From Ceratopteris richardii (taxonomy: Eukaryota > Streptophyta > Polypodiopsida > Polypodiales > Pteridaceae), in the NCBI GenBank assembly GCA_020310875.1, contig CM035413.1, positions 185,785,855 through 185,849,854 on the forward strand: a stretch of 64,000 nucleotides of DNA, in the 5' to 3' direction. The notes under the pieces were generated by a model that was not told where the DNA came from, did not search any database, and saw only the letters and a list, made by a program, of their open reading frames with translations. Each line of letters starts with the position of its first letter. Position 1 is the first letter of the stretch. Positions 21,901 through 33,062 of the stretch are shown here, one piece after another. Position numbers and translations under genes: made by a program.

Positions 21901-23160
21901 GGTGAAAGAACTACCATCAGTAGTAGTCAGAATGATCTTACCAACTCCAACAGGATAAGAGGAGTTATTGGCGCATGTGACAGTATTCCCTGTAGGGGCA
22001 GGCTCGAGTGAAGAGAAGAAACTATGCTACGAGGTAATATGTTTGGCCGCCCCACTATCAAAGTACCAAACATCTGAGTCCACTGCAGACATGCACTGCT
22101 CATGAGAAGATGGGTCAAAACTGCAAACAATAGTAAATGCCCATTCTTCTTCCTGCACAAGATTAGCAGACTCTATTTTTGGTGTAGAGGCTTTTGCAAC
22201 AACCATTCCAGCCTCCTTTTTCTTTGCCTCTTTTGCAACCAGTTTTGGACAGTTCTTTATGATATGATCATTCCCTTTACAGTACTTGCAAAACAATTTT
22301 TGCTTTTCTGATTTCTTCTCATCTTTATCCTGGTTCTTTGAATGTGCAGCATTTGCAGATTTCTGCTTACTACTAGAAGAGCTCCATTTTCCTTTGCCCT
22401 TTTGACTAGCCAGGAAAGCTTGATCTGCAACACGCATAATGGACCTATTCTGCCTAGACTGATCTTCCTGTAACATAACAGAGACTAACTCCTCAAATGA
22501 CAAGGCATTTGGATTGCCTTTCATCATCAATCGAAGAGTAGAAGCAAAACTCTGATATGAATCAGGAAGACCATTCAGAACGGTCTGCACAAGTGAGCTA
22601 TCTGGTATAACCTCATCAGCAGAAATCAATTGTTCCTTCAAGTCTTTGATCTTTGTTAGAAAACTATCCAAAGAATCACCTTCATTCATGTGCTCAGTCT
22701 CCAACTGTTTTTGGAGGTAAGCAACACGAGCCTCATTCCTAGCCTGGTACAATGTGGTAAGTGTATCCCAAGCATCCTTTGCTGTTCTGCAAGAGCAAAT
22801 GTGAGGAATAATAGCACGTTTGACAAACAAAGCTATCAATGCATGTGCTTGAGCATCTCTGCCATCCCAACGAATTCGATCTGTAGTAGGTGCAATAGAA
22901 ATAGCAGCACGAACAGGAATCTACAGAATATCATCTTCGACACCATCTCCATCAGCTTCAACACCTGTATTTGCAGTACCTGTAGTCGCAGGTGTAACAG
23001 GACGTCTTTCAACACCCTGTATAATGTTCCACAGTCCTTTTGCAACCAATACATGTCACATCATATAAGCCCATAATGGGTAGTTGGTACCATCCAACTT
23101 ATCCTCAACAGCCAACATACGGAATACATCACTACTTTCAGCCATGGCCGGTGACTAAAA
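21901..23160 (-). pseudogene. Copia-B2 gag and protease
   Basis: Starts at an ATG near 23145 (MAESSDVFRMLAVEDKLDG) with the copia gag signature LDGTNYPLWAYMM, then a stop (TGA), then HVLVAKGLWNIIQGVE. A second early stop lies at about 22922 (TAG). The frame 22839-22027 carries AKDAWDTLTTLYQARNEARV and LKEQLISADEVIPD, a Ser/Lys-rich linker, the zinc knuckle CKYCKGNDHIIKNC (CX2CX4HX4C), and the protease active site WYFDSGAAKHITS. A TAG at about 22024-22026 follows the active site; the rest of the protease (SLEPAPTGNTVTCANNSS) is readable beyond it. Confidence 0.9.
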
Positions 23161-23485
23161 TACCTCGATGCAGGGAATTGATTGTATCTCAAAAAGTTGA
23201 ACGGAACTGCCTAGAGGAGTTCTGCTAAACCTGTAGCAGACTTCAAGACGCTTATATTGGCGAATCAAAACAGATATATACCTTTGGCACAAAAAGACGA
23301 AATAGCCTGCACAAGCACTGCGATAGTGCGTTCGGAGGCTGAAACGAGCTCAGATCGGGATTTCGGCACCACATAGCGAAGTTTTTTTTATCTTTGAAAC
23401 ACCTTGAGTATGCTCACCAAATTTCGTGTGAATCTGAGATTGCAATCGGAGGAGTGTCGACGACGCCTTAGATGAAGCGGCGACC

Positions 23486-23497
23486 TGCTCTGATACC
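23486..23497 (-). other. Copia-B2 primer-binding site for initiator tRNA-Met
   Basis: On the minus strand TGGTATCAGAGC, complementary to the 3' end of plant initiator methionine tRNA, 2 nt inside the 5' LTR. First-strand synthesis starts here. Confidence 0.93.
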
Positions 23498-23499
23498 AA

Positions 23500-23730
23500 T
23501 TGTTGGAGTTAGACATCTACGAAAGCACGTGAACATCACAAGGAAGAAGAAGAAGCTTGGAGCACAACACACATGATTGAATGTATTAGTAGAAAATGTA
23601 CAAAGATAAGTAGCCCATTAGGGCAATAGGCGTATATACAAGCCGGGGGAAAAAAACCTACTAAAGAGGGAAAAAAGTGCCCCGGCGGTCCTAGAGTGTT
23701 CACACACATCACTACCTAAATATATCAACA
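23500..23730 (-). repeat. Copia-B2 5' LTR (231 bp)
   Basis: Partner of 18854-19082, with only scattered substitutions and one or two indels. Its inner edge abuts the tRNA-Met primer site. It is followed on the + strand by the target duplication ACCTT. Confidence 0.95.
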
Positions 23731-23735
23731 ACCTT

Positions 23736-24424
23736 TTGTCATGCAAATTTTGCTAGTTTTCTTTGCTTGTAGAAATATAAAATGGTGTCCCCTGTGCCAT
23801 AAATTGAGGCACCATGTAAACATGTCTATCAAGGTTGTATTTTGGGCAAAATGCGACATTTATACTTCCCAAAAGATGGCTCAGTTTGAGCTGCTTATAA
23901 ATTGTAGCTTGTTCATAGTGATCCTATGCAAACACCTTCATTTGGGAATTAGCTATACATCGTGACTTTTATTGATGATATCTCTAGACATGCATGGGTG
24001 TATCCATTGAAACAAATTGTGAAGTTTTTATATGCCTTAAATAGTTCTTGGTCATCTTGATTGAGTAGGGGAATACATATCTTCTAATTTTAATGTGTCT
24101 TCGGCTAAGCATATGATTAAACATCCATGTACAATGTTGCATACACCTAAAAAATATTGTATTGTGAAAGAAATAATAGGTTTCTTATGGAGATGGCAAG
24201 GTGTATGGTCAAAAGTGAGGTTTTACCACATAACTTCTCGCTTGAGGTTGTTAAGTGTGTAGCATATGTACTTAATAGCTGCTCATCTATGTGTCTTTGG
24301 TTGTCTAGAATATGCATTAGTCCCTAAACAACAATGCAAAAAATTGAATGACAAAGTTGTGAAATGTATCTTTGTTGGGTATAGTTTCAAAACCAAATCC
24401 TATCATCTTTATCATCCACATATT
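23736..24424 (+). pseudogene. Outer Copia-B copy (B1), piece 2: integrase
   Basis: Continues the copy interrupted at 18853: CHANFASF, ILGKM, FPKDGSV, FIDDISRHAWVYPLK and LVPKQQCKKLNDKVVKCIFVGYS. Stops are frequent and the catalytic SDRG block is damaged. It ends at 24424 (ATATT target duplication), where the Copia-A element inserted, and resumes at 52856. Confidence 0.85.
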
Positions 24425-25698
24425 TGTGAAGAGATGGATAGGTATGTGCTTGAAGATGAAAAGGTGTTGCAAAATCCTTGATCCACACCAGCCAAATGAA
24501 CTCCAAGAGTATATGGTGGGACCTTTTAGCTTGCCAATGGATGTATTAGACACCCTATGTACCTTGGAAGATCACTCTCAAAAAGATAGATCAAAACAAA
24601 TAAGTTGGAGTTAGCTCAGAGGTGAAGAACTTGCTATTTTGGCTCGTACACCTACCCAATGTTTTGCATAATTCTCTGAGCACAACAGCAATTAGCTTAA
24701 TTCCTCTTGGGTAAGTCTAGTTAACTTAAAGAGCTAACTTTCAAGAGTAATCTCATAAAAAATAATGAACCACACACTGAGAAAGATGTTTAACAAGTGA
24801 TGACATCATCCCGATTTTCACGGGCTGCTACAATAATGAGACCAGTGAGCAAAAACATGAACATAACTCCAGATTTAAGAATTCAATGATTATGAAACTT
24901 TGTATTCCTATACTAGACAGTATTTTGAATCCCATAAGCTTTAAAGCATTGAATTTGGGTAAGTACACACTGAGAAACAGCTCTCACAAGATGAGTAAAA
25001 AAGTCGGGTACCTGACAGAGAAGTGAAAATGAACAGACACTGTTGACTTCAACTGAACATAACTGAAGAATGAAACACCCAAATGAAATGCAAATTGGTG
25101 AGCATATAGTAGACGTATAGAGCTAACTTAACGAAGTTAAATCATGGAAAATGATGCACCAAGCTCAGAGAAACCATCTCTGCAATCTGACTGAGAAAAC
25201 TGAGAGATATGGCAGTGAGTAGTACACTTCATAAGAACATGGAAATATGAACTCAAATGATCATGAAAATGAAAGTATATTGCTTGTACAATACAATGGA
25301 ATTACTGATACATATTTTTACCTTGGAATCAAACCTTGATATGGCATAAAGCTCAGCTCTTGGAGGTCTTTACATAGGTCTCTCTAACCACGACTAAAAC
25401 TGCCATCTATTTATAGTTGAGCTTGGGAGGCTAACTTCCCTCAATCACTCTCCAATCAATTAGTGATTGATTTGATTCTCTACTTACCACAAATCATGAA
25501 TTTGTGGCTCCTCTTTCCCTTTTTGATCAAGTGAACTCAACCACTTAAGATTCTTTCACTTTTACATTAAGTAAACTCTTCAAAAGTTACAAGAGGTAGT
25601 TCACAAGTGAACTTTACATTGTCTTAATTTTAAGGCTTCTTCTATGACTTTGTAGGACTCAAGCCAATACTTAGGCTTGTCATAGACTTGCTCCAACA
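24425..25698 (-). repeat. Copia-A 3' LTR (1,274 bp)
   Basis: Matches 51592-52850 along its length with scattered differences. On the minus strand it starts TGTTGGAGCAAG, ends CTCTTCACA and carries a TATA-like CTATAAATAG (25418-25409). It is preceded by a purine tract (GCGAGGGAGC). Confidence 0.95.
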
Positions 25699-25730
25699 GC
25701 TCCCTCGCAAGCCAAGTATGCTTGAGGTCT

Positions 25731-26742
25731 TCAATCTTCCAAGATTACCTGCAAACTAATCATAGCCTTGAATTTGCAAAGCTTTGTACCATCCAATGCT
25801 TTGGTTAGAATATCTGCACATTGTTGATGAGTGGACACATATGATATTTGAATCTCTTTGCTTAGAACCGTCTCTTGTACATAGTGATAATGAACTTCAA
25901 TATGTTTTGTCCTTGCATGAAAAATAGGATTAGCAGCTAAGTGAATAGAACTCATATTGTCACCATAAATAGTTGGAGTTCCAAACTCCAATCCAAGATC
26001 TTTGAATAATGTCTTCATCCACATAGCTTCCTGAGTAGCTATGGCAAGACCTCTATATTCAGCTTCAGTAGAAGAGAGAGCAACTGTGGGTTGCTTCTTG
26101 GATGACCATGAAATAAGCTTTGAACCTGCAAAGGTAAGATAACCTGAAGTGCTCCTTCTATCTTCTTTGGAGCCAGCCGAATCTGCATCAGAAAATAGCT
26201 TCAAACCTAAATCAGATACATAAGGATAATAAAGTCCTTCATTTATGGTTCCTTTGAGATACTTGAGAATCCTTTTGGTAGCATCCATATGTGGTTTCCT
26301 TGGTGTGTGCATAAAGTGACTTAGCACACTCACACTGTAACATATATCTACTCTTGTCAATGTGGCATAGTTGAGACTACCCACTAGACTTTGATATGAT
26401 GTGATGTCCTCTATGAGTTCACCTTCATGTGAGCTCAATTTGTGATTGACCTCCATTGGAGTACCTGCAATCTTACAATCTTGCATCTTGAATTTTGCCA
26501 ACATGTCCTTAATGTACTTTCTTTGAGTGAGAAACAAACCATGATCTTTGTAGACAACTTCCAAACCTAGGAAGTAGGTAAGTGAACCCAAATCACTTAT
26601 CTTGAACTCTTCTCTCATCTGATCTTTGATCTTCTTCATACCATCTGCATCATTTCCTGTCCATATAATATCATCTACATATACACATAGGTAGATGATC
26701 TCAGAATTACTCTTTTTAATAAAGAGTGAAGGATCTGCCTTG
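25731..26742 (-). pseudogene. Copia-A RT C-terminal part and RNase H
   Basis: An open frame from KADPSLFIKKSN through the catalytic YVDD (CVYVDDIIWTG), DLGSLTYFLGLEVVYKDHG and LVGSLNYATLTRVD, then RNase H (DADSAGSKEDRRSTSG, SSTEAEYRGLAIATQEA, GDNMSSIHLAANPIFHARTK, HIEVHYHYVQE, THQQCADILTKAL). It has no stops to its natural end at 25731. The apparent N-terminal extension of this frame above 26742 is LTR sequence of the inserted gypsy element, not RT. Joined in ancestry to 48653-48900. Confidence 0.92.
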
Positions 26743-27427
26743 TGTAGCTCAGTGATGAGTAGCACTTCCTTTAATGTCAATCTGGGAAGACGTGAGGATG
26801 GTATGAAGACCTCGAGCAAGTGAAGGCACAAGTGCATGAGTGAGAAGCACACAAACATGCACACACATACACACACGCGCGCACACACGGCAAGACCAAG
26901 AGTGAGAAGCAATGGAGTTCTTAGATTACTTTCAGAAAGCTCATACAAGTCCAAAACTATTACCAGCTAACCTCAAAAATGAGCTCTCTAGCTCCTTTTA
27001 TAGTTTTTGACTAGCTTTGGCCCTGTCCAGACCTAATGTCCGGCCTAGTTAAAAATTAGGTTCCAGGACTTTTTTGAGGGCTCAAACGAGATCCAAAAAA
27101 TATGAAAATTGGCAGGTAGATACTTCTAAAGCTCCTCAAGCTCAAGGACTCCTTGGCTTGCACAAAATGGAGCTACAAAAATACGAAATGGTATTTACAA
27201 TGGTTTTTAGTCACTATTTGTGTAGGGATTTTCTCTGTTGATTTGTCGTACACATCTTTGAGCTCCCTACTTTCTCTTTCTTCTTGTGTGCTCCACTCCT
27301 TGATGTCTGAAAAATTTAGATGGCCTACTTGCCATATCTTCTTTGGCTACTGTGTCTGCTTGTGCTATCTCTTCGTTCCGACCCTCTTTGTCTTGTGGGT
27401 CCTTCGGTTCCCTGACTGCTGCCAACA
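26743..27427 (-). repeat. Gypsy-1 minus copy 3' LTR (685 bp)
   Basis: On the minus strand it begins TGTTGGCAGCAG immediately after a polypurine tract (27442-27428, GAGTGGGGGGGG) and ends near GAGCTACA. It aligns in order with 48002-48652: CTCCATTTTGTGCAAGC, ACCTAATTTTTAACTA, then CTATAAAAGGAGCTAGAGAG (a TATA box, about 27003-26984), then a GT-rich microsatellite and GATTGACA near the end. The TATA box and the downstream CT/GT-rich part form the likely promoter and leader. Confidence 0.85.
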
Positions 27428-28123
27428 CCCCCCCCACTCTCGCGTCTGTCGCCCCTGACAGACCCTTGTCTAGATGTTCGTTGAACGTAATATTGGACAA
27501 CGTCGGAAGCGATGTGATGTTCTTCTAATCTGAGCCCCCGTGCTAGATCTGTTAATAATGCATCCCAATTCACTGGTCCCGGTACGTCCGGATGTGGCAC
27601 CCGCAGTTGTTCTGAATGGATGGTTCTCTCCATAGAGAATAAGTGGAGGAGATGTGAGGGCCTGGGTACAAATATTTCTGAGTGATATTCCGAGAATCCC
27701 GTTATGAACATCTCCTCGAATGTCTATTTAAAACAAGCTGGGAGGTACTTTATTCTGGCGTTCCAAGCATATATTACCTCTATGGATGGGGTTGGTCCAA
27801 ACTGATCGCATTACCTCTGCATTCTGATAGTTCTCAAACTCCCGAGTGAAAAAGTGGTAGCGTCCCCATTTGCCATTAAATTCAATTTCTGCTTCCCAGA
27901 AGTAGGTGCCGTCACCCAATGGCCCTGCTACATCACTAAACCAATGAGCATGTTTCCCCACTTGAGAAGTGTGTCCCTGAGGAGGGTCCTGGATAGGAAG
28001 GACATGCACCGCTTGAAGTTCTTGAGGCCTTTCGGTGAGTGGCGGTTCCAGAAGAATGGTTTCAATGTCCACAATCTGTGCGCTGGACCCTGCCTGGGAA
28101 CTGGGGCCTCCAGCTTCTGCCAT
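27428..28123 (-). pseudogene. Gypsy-1 minus copy: second ORF, internally deleted fusion
   Basis: Starts at ATG 28121-28123. The first part (to about 27780) matches the start of the second ORF of the plus copy: IQDPPQG, HWFSDVAGPLGD and FTREFENYQN against IDDPPRG, HWFQGLAGPLAD and FSREFEGLQN. It then jumps, by a deletion of about 3.7 kb relative to the plus copy, to the C-terminal part: ARIKYLPACFK, TFEEMFITGFSEYHSE, SHLLHLFSMER and DLARGLRLEEH. The tail SRQGSVRGDRRESGGGVGSS crosses the polypurine tract into the LTR and continues about 100 bp with a basic end. It shows that the extra ORF belongs to the family. Function unknown. Confidence 0.8.
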
Positions 28124-28814
28124 CGTTATTGCTTGCGAGCTGGTTCTGTTTGAGAATACAAAGCATGCGTTACTATTGTAAGGGACAAGATAGAACGCGT
28201 GTTGCCCCCGTTACAGTATTATTGTGATGTGAGTAATGGGTTAGTGGGTTAGTAAGTGCATGATGACCGTGTGTGTAGTTAATGAATGGATAGTCATAGG
28301 AGCTAGATGGAAAGATGCAGTGTGTGACTGATGCAGTTAGTAAGTGGAGATGAACTCACAAATTGGGGTCGGGGGGTTTATTACAAGTCTTAGGTTGCCA
28401 AACACCATGGATGGCTTTTGGTCTTGGTTTTGTGGAGACTCGGGAGGGTTGCATGAGTAATTCTGCTTGGGGGTGATGTGTCTTTGGGACCCATTTACGA
28501 GTGCGTCTGTGCGTGCTTCTAGGTGGCAGTGTGTTCGAGTGTATCAGACAAGAGTGGGTGGCGGCTACTTGAGTGAGTGAACCCTATCGTGTATGATGTG
28601 ATTTGTTTGGGGCTAGTTGCGCCCGCAAGCAAGCCTTAGGCATCCAGATTTGTCTTGATTGTGGGCCAGCCTTCATCGACTTCTTGTGTACCCAGATAGT
28701 TTTCACTTTCTCAAAAGAGGTTTTGGAAGTCTTCTTATTAATATTATGTCGCTGATTACTAATAGGAAGTTGAGACAGTTGTCGTGACTTGACTGCAGTA
28801 GGCAGCTCACCTTT
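28124..28814 (-). other. Spacer between pol and the second ORF, Gypsy-1 minus copy
   Basis: No recognisable coding domain. The corresponding spacer in the plus copy (42438-43539) is about 1.1 kb. No splice or promoter signal can be asserted by eye. Confidence 0.5.
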
Positions 28815-29693
28815 TCACACCCACATTTGTTTCACTGGCTGAGTTGTTCTGCTTTGCACGTTCTTTTGGTCTCCCGCATAGATAGTCTTCAGTAATTGAT
28901 CTACCTTTAGTGGCTGCTTTCTTCTGGCCTTTAGAAAAGAAGGGAGTTCCGTCAAGGTCTTGACTTCTTTTTTGAGATCTCCATTCCTCTGCATCACATA
29001 GCTTTGGACAAGAACAGCATGGTCAACTTCATGTGTACCCCTGGAAGGACCAGGAGTCTGTGCCTTTTCTAGTTCCTTGAGTGCTCCATTGTTTAACTCA
29101 ACTGTAATTCTAGTCTGATTCATCCACACCTGAAGAAGTCCACATCTTAGGTTTAAGTTGACTGCTTGGTCATAAATCCAGTGTTGACCCAAGACCAGAG
29201 GCTCAGTGAGGTCCTCATCTTGACACACTAGTACTCTGACTGTCAATACTTCGTCTTGAATGGAGATGGGAAGATCCACCTCGCCCAGGCAAGGGGTTTC
29301 CACACCTCCCAATCCTATGAGATATGCTTCTATAGGATTGACAGTTAATTTCAACTCTTGACAGTAAGACAACTGAACAGCACTAGTGGCTGCACCTGAG
29401 TCAATCAAGGCTCTTACAGTCCTTGCACCTTTTCCTTGTCCTATATCTAAGGTTATAGAAGGACGTCGATCAATTATCCTATGAGAGCTGATACCTGAAA
29501 CTTCACACATAGCCATGTGATATCCTTGGTCTACGTCGGCATCTTGCCTACGTTGCTCTCTACCTTGTCTTTTTAATTTCATTCTCCGTATGCGCTCTAA
29601 GGCTTCTGCTTGAGCTTCTTCTCGAATCCGCTTTTCTTCTTCTTTGTGTTTCTTAGCAGTGTTGAGTCGACTTAGCATTTCCTCTGTGAGAGG
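28815..29693 (-). pseudogene. Gypsy-1 minus copy: post-integrase aspartic protease
   Basis: The frame continues from the integrase after one TAG (29694-29696; KLY-stop-EPL where the plus copy has KLYQEPL). A basic, helical linker (NTAKKHKEEEKRIREEAQAE) leads to a retropepsin-like domain: RALIDSGAATSAVQLSYCQE (active site), IEAYLIGLGGVETPCLGEVD, LTVRVLVCQDEDLTEP and LVLGQHWIYD (closing motif). The D-S-G-A is intact, and also in the two plus-strand copies. A C-terminal extension of about 90 residues has no recognised domain. It lies after the integrase, whereas plant Ty3 pol proteases normally precede the RT. Whether it cuts anything is unknown. Confidence 0.85.
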
Positions 29694-29696
29694 TTC

Positions 29697-31127
29697 CTAA
29701 TACAACTTGACTCTGCATCCGCTAATGTAGCTCGGGAGAACATCGCCTTCTAATGTGGCTAGTTGTACTGCTCCACTTGTTGAGATTCTATTAATGATCA
29801 TGGGTCCGTAGCCTCTTTTCTCTAGCTTCCTCGCATGTTGTTTCAAAGTGTAGACTAGTACTAGGTCTCCTGCTTTCAAGCCTTTATCCTTAACATGGGC
29901 ATCAAAATATGCCTTCTGTCGTTTCTTAGCTGCATATATCCCTGCAGCCGCCCTCAGTCTTGTTTCTCCTAATTGTTCAGGGTCAAAAAGTCTAGAGGAG
30001 AGTTCATGACCCGTCCATTCGTGCTCTTGTGCTACTTTCAATGTAGGTATTAAGAAGTCCAATGGTAGCACTGCATTTTGACCAAATACCATCTGAAAGG
30101 GGGTGGCTTGGAGTACCGTTTTGTAGGCGACTCGGTATGCCCAAACAGCATGGTGTAGTTGTTTGTCCCAATCAGAGCGTTTATTATTCACTAATTTGGT
30201 CAACACATTGCACATAATCTTGTTGGTGCTCTCAGCCTGGCCATTTGCTTGAGGGTGGTAGGGGGCAGACTTTTTATGTACTACCAAGAACTCTTGGAGC
30301 AGATTTTCAATAACTTCATTCAAGAAGTGAGTGCCTCTATCATTGACTAGCTCTATAGGTAACCCGTATCTTGTGAATACATTCTCAAACAAGAATTTAG
30401 CAGTTGTTTGAGCATCATTCTTCGTTGTGGCTTTTACCTCTACCCACTTTGTTAGATAGTCTGTCGCAACAATGATATATTCTGCATGGGAACCCTTAGC
30501 TGGGGGATTAATAGGACCTAAGAAGTCTATTACCCACTTAGAGAATGCACGTCCACCCATCATAGGTTTCAGTGGCATCTCATCTTTACGTATAGGATAC
30601 TGAGTTCTCTGACAGACATCACATCGTTTCACATAGGTATGTGCATCCATGTGAAGGGTCGGCCACCAGAAGCCCGCAAATAGTATTGCCTTGATCACCC
30701 GATCTGGTCCAAAGTGTCCTCCTGCTACACCTTGGTGAGCAGTTTCCAAGATCTTAAGATATTCACTCTCATGGACACATAGTCTCAGGTAACCATCTTT
30801 ACCACACTTGTATAGATTATCACCAATGAGTGAGTAATCCTGGGCTTCTTGTTCTAAACTCCTTTTCCTAGCCAGAGTCATGTCTGGAGGGAATGTTTTC
30901 GTCCTCAGAAAGGATACTAGTGGTTCACTCCAATCCGGCACTATGGACACTTGATAAAGAGTGGCATGTTCCACAGGTGGTTTAGTGCAGCAGATTGGGC
31001 ATTCCTTGCACAACTTTTGGACATCAGCTTCCATAGTCGGCCAATGCACTCCGAGTCTCCTTAGTGTCTGTAGGGTTCGTTGCTTTGAATAGTGTTGCTT
31101 TAATGCACCTACATGTGCTAATTGCAA
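29697..31127 (-). pseudogene. Gypsy-1 minus copy: integrase with duplicated zinc module
   Basis: Open for 476 codons. It begins in a first HHCC-type module (LAHVGALKQHYSKQ ... WPTMEADVQKLCKECPIC). A linker (VPDWSEPLVSFL ... NLYKCGKDGYLRLCVHESEY) leads into a second HHCC module (AHQGVAGGHFGPD ... WWPTLHMDAHTYVKRCDVC). The core follows: VATDYLTKWVE, NDRGTHFLNE and PHQANGQAE-type (PYHPQANGQAESTN), supplying the D,D-35-E residues. The C-terminal GDLVLVYTLKQHARKLEKR and GYGPMIINRI part resembles the GPY/F module. The stop before it (31125-31127) replaces the W seen in the plus copy (NWLQLAH). Otherwise well preserved. Confidence 0.92.
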
Positions 31128-32822
31128 CTATTTAGCGTACTCATCCTCTTCCACACAACATGCCAAGATTCCTTGATCTGTGTGCTTGTACATACTTCCT
31201 GCCATGATGTGATACTTCTGGGCTTTTACTACCTCTCTATCCTGTGTGTTTATTACTGGGTGATTAGGCCCGTATGTCAATACTGGCACTAGTGGCTTAG
31301 CCCATTGTGGCACCACTTCCAAATTAAACAAGTAAGCATCAGGAAGTTCCTCTGACACTCCTTGTGGGGCCTCTCCCGATGTGAGCCTAGAAAGGTGGTC
31401 AGCTCTCAAATGAGTCCTCCCTTTCCTTACCACAACCTCGAAATCATATTCCATTAGTAAGAGAAACCATCTTACTAATCTTCCTGTATTGCATGGCTTG
31501 TTTACCAAGTACAACAATGCCTGATGATCGGTAAAAAATTTAAACTTATTTGCAAGCAGATAATGTCTAAACTTTTTAACCGCATATACCATGCCTAGTC
31601 CTTCTCTCTCAGTAGTGGTATAATTTCGTTCAGCTGCATTCAATTGTCTACTAGCATAGGCAATTGGAAGATCCATATTACCTTCACCCGTAGGTTGTGC
31701 AAGTACACACCCAATAGCATAATTGGATGCATCCACGTGAACATGGAATGGCTTGTTCCAATCCGGGGTGGTCAAGATTGGTGCTGAACACAATCGCTGT
31801 TTGAGCTCATTGAAGGAGTTCTCACATTCATCAGTCCACTCAAAGTTAGTCAAGAGTCCATACATTGGCTTTGCAATGACAGCGTACATATGAATGAACC
31901 GGCGGTAATAACCACAATGCCCCATGAAGGCTTGCACTTCCTTGACGTTCTTTGGTCTAGGTAACTCGGCTATGGCTCTCACTTTCTCTTCATCAGTGGA
32001 TATACCATTCCTTGACACTATGTGTCCGAGAATCTTGCCTTGCCTGACCATGAAAACACACTTTTCTGGGTTCAAGCAGACCTGATATTCTCTACATTTG
32101 TCAAAGATTTGTCTGAGTTCAGGGATATGGGTTTGTCTAATGTTGGAATGAGCACAAAGATCATCAACATAGAATTCTAAATTCTTCCTCAGGAACTCCT
32201 TAAATACATGGCACATCAGCCTCTGGAAGGTTGCTGGTGCATTGGTAAGCCCAAATGGCATTACTCTAAAGGCAAATATGCCCCATTCAGTGGCAAATGC
32301 CATCTTATGCTGACCTTCTGGAGCTATGGCTACTTGATTGTAGCCCGAAAATCCATCGAGGAAGCTGTACACTTCCTTGCCTGCTACTCTTTCTAAAAGA
32401 TGCTCTGTGATAGGAAGCGGATAGTTATCTCGAATTGTGGCTGCATTAACCTTCTTCAGGTTAATGCATACATGCAGCTTTCCATTTTTCTTGGGCACCA
32501 CAACAATGGGGGATACCCATTTAGTGTGCTCAATTTCATAGATAAATCCAGCTTCAACCAGTCTATCTATCTCCTCTTTGAGCTTGGCAGCATAATTATC
32601 ATTGTATGTATATGGCTTTTGCTTAGAGGGTTTGGCATCTGAGGTCATGGGGATGGTGTGTGAGCATATGTCAGGGTCCACACCTTTCAAGTCCTTGTAA
32701 CTCCAAGCAAATACATCTTTGTATTCTCTTAGCAAGGCTATCAATTCTTGCTCTTCTTCTTCCGTCAGGTCATGTCCTATGTAAGTGCATCTCTCTTCTC
32801 CTTCCTCTATGGCTACCACTAT
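31128..32822 (-). pseudogene. Gypsy-1 minus copy: RT and RNase H, 5' truncated
   Basis: A 563-codon frame without stops. RT motifs in order: VSPIVVVPKKNGKLHVCINL, ATIRDNYPLPITEHLLERV, FLDGFSGYNQVAIAPE, MPFGLTNAPATFQRLM, the catalytic FYVDDLCAHS and GKILGHIVSRNGIS. RNase H follows: HVHVDASNYAIGCVLAQP, NYTTTEREGLGMVYAVKKFR and KFFTDHQALLYLVNK, with the DHLSRL end. The last part is the first linker unit (VVPQWAKPLVPVL ... YKHTDQGILACCVEEDEY). Homology to the plus copy stops at about 32822, in the pre-RT helix; gag, first protease, leader and 5' LTR are gone. The GTG at the frame start is not a real start. Confidence 0.93.
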
Positions 32823-33062
32823 CGCGACGGTTCACTTTGGACCATCGCGATTGTTCACGTTGACCGTTGACTGACGCCATCGCGACGGTTTACATTTACG
32901 CCATCGCGATTGTCCGCCTGATCGAGCCATCGCGATTGCTCACTTTTGGACCATCGCGACCCTGCACTTCAGACCATCGGGATTGTTCACCCTCACGCCA
33001 TCGTGACGGTCCCAGACCATCGCGATTGTCTCACACCATCGCGATTGTGTACCCCCATCGCA
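32821..33062. repeat. Array of about 11 CCATCGCGA units
   Basis: The core ATCGCGA (three times altered) starts at 32821, 32844, 32879, 32903, 32929, 32953, 32976, 33000, 33019, 33038 and 33057, spaced 19-35 bp and mostly 19-26. Most units read CCATCGCGA followed by TTGT or CGGT and often TCAC. TCGCGA is its own reverse complement, so the array reads alike on both strands. It starts exactly where the minus Gypsy-1 copy ends and lies upstream of the plus copy. Confidence 0.85.

Larger units (their letters stand above)
18854..23730 (-). mobile_element. Copia-B copy B2: complete inverted LTR retrotransposon with 5-bp target duplication
   Basis: Bounded by LTRs at 18854-19082 and 23500-23730 and flanked by ACCTT at 18849-18853 and 23731-23735. 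Internal order on the minus strand is primer site, gag, protease, integrase, RT, RNase H and polypurine tract: the Ty1/copia order. It sits inside another copy of its own family, and the flanking copy reads through in frame (WHAT + FCHANFASF) when it is removed. Total length 4,877 bp. The coding part is mostly readable but broken by one early gag stop, one stop near the protease, frameshifts in the integrase and one deletion before the RT. Confidence 0.95.

Noticed and set aside
26743..26954. N-terminal extension of the Copia-A RT frame (signal-peptide-like, ARVCVCVCMFVCF)
   Set aside because: It is LTR sequence of the Gypsy-1 insertion, including its GT microsatellite; the fused start is an artefact of the junction.
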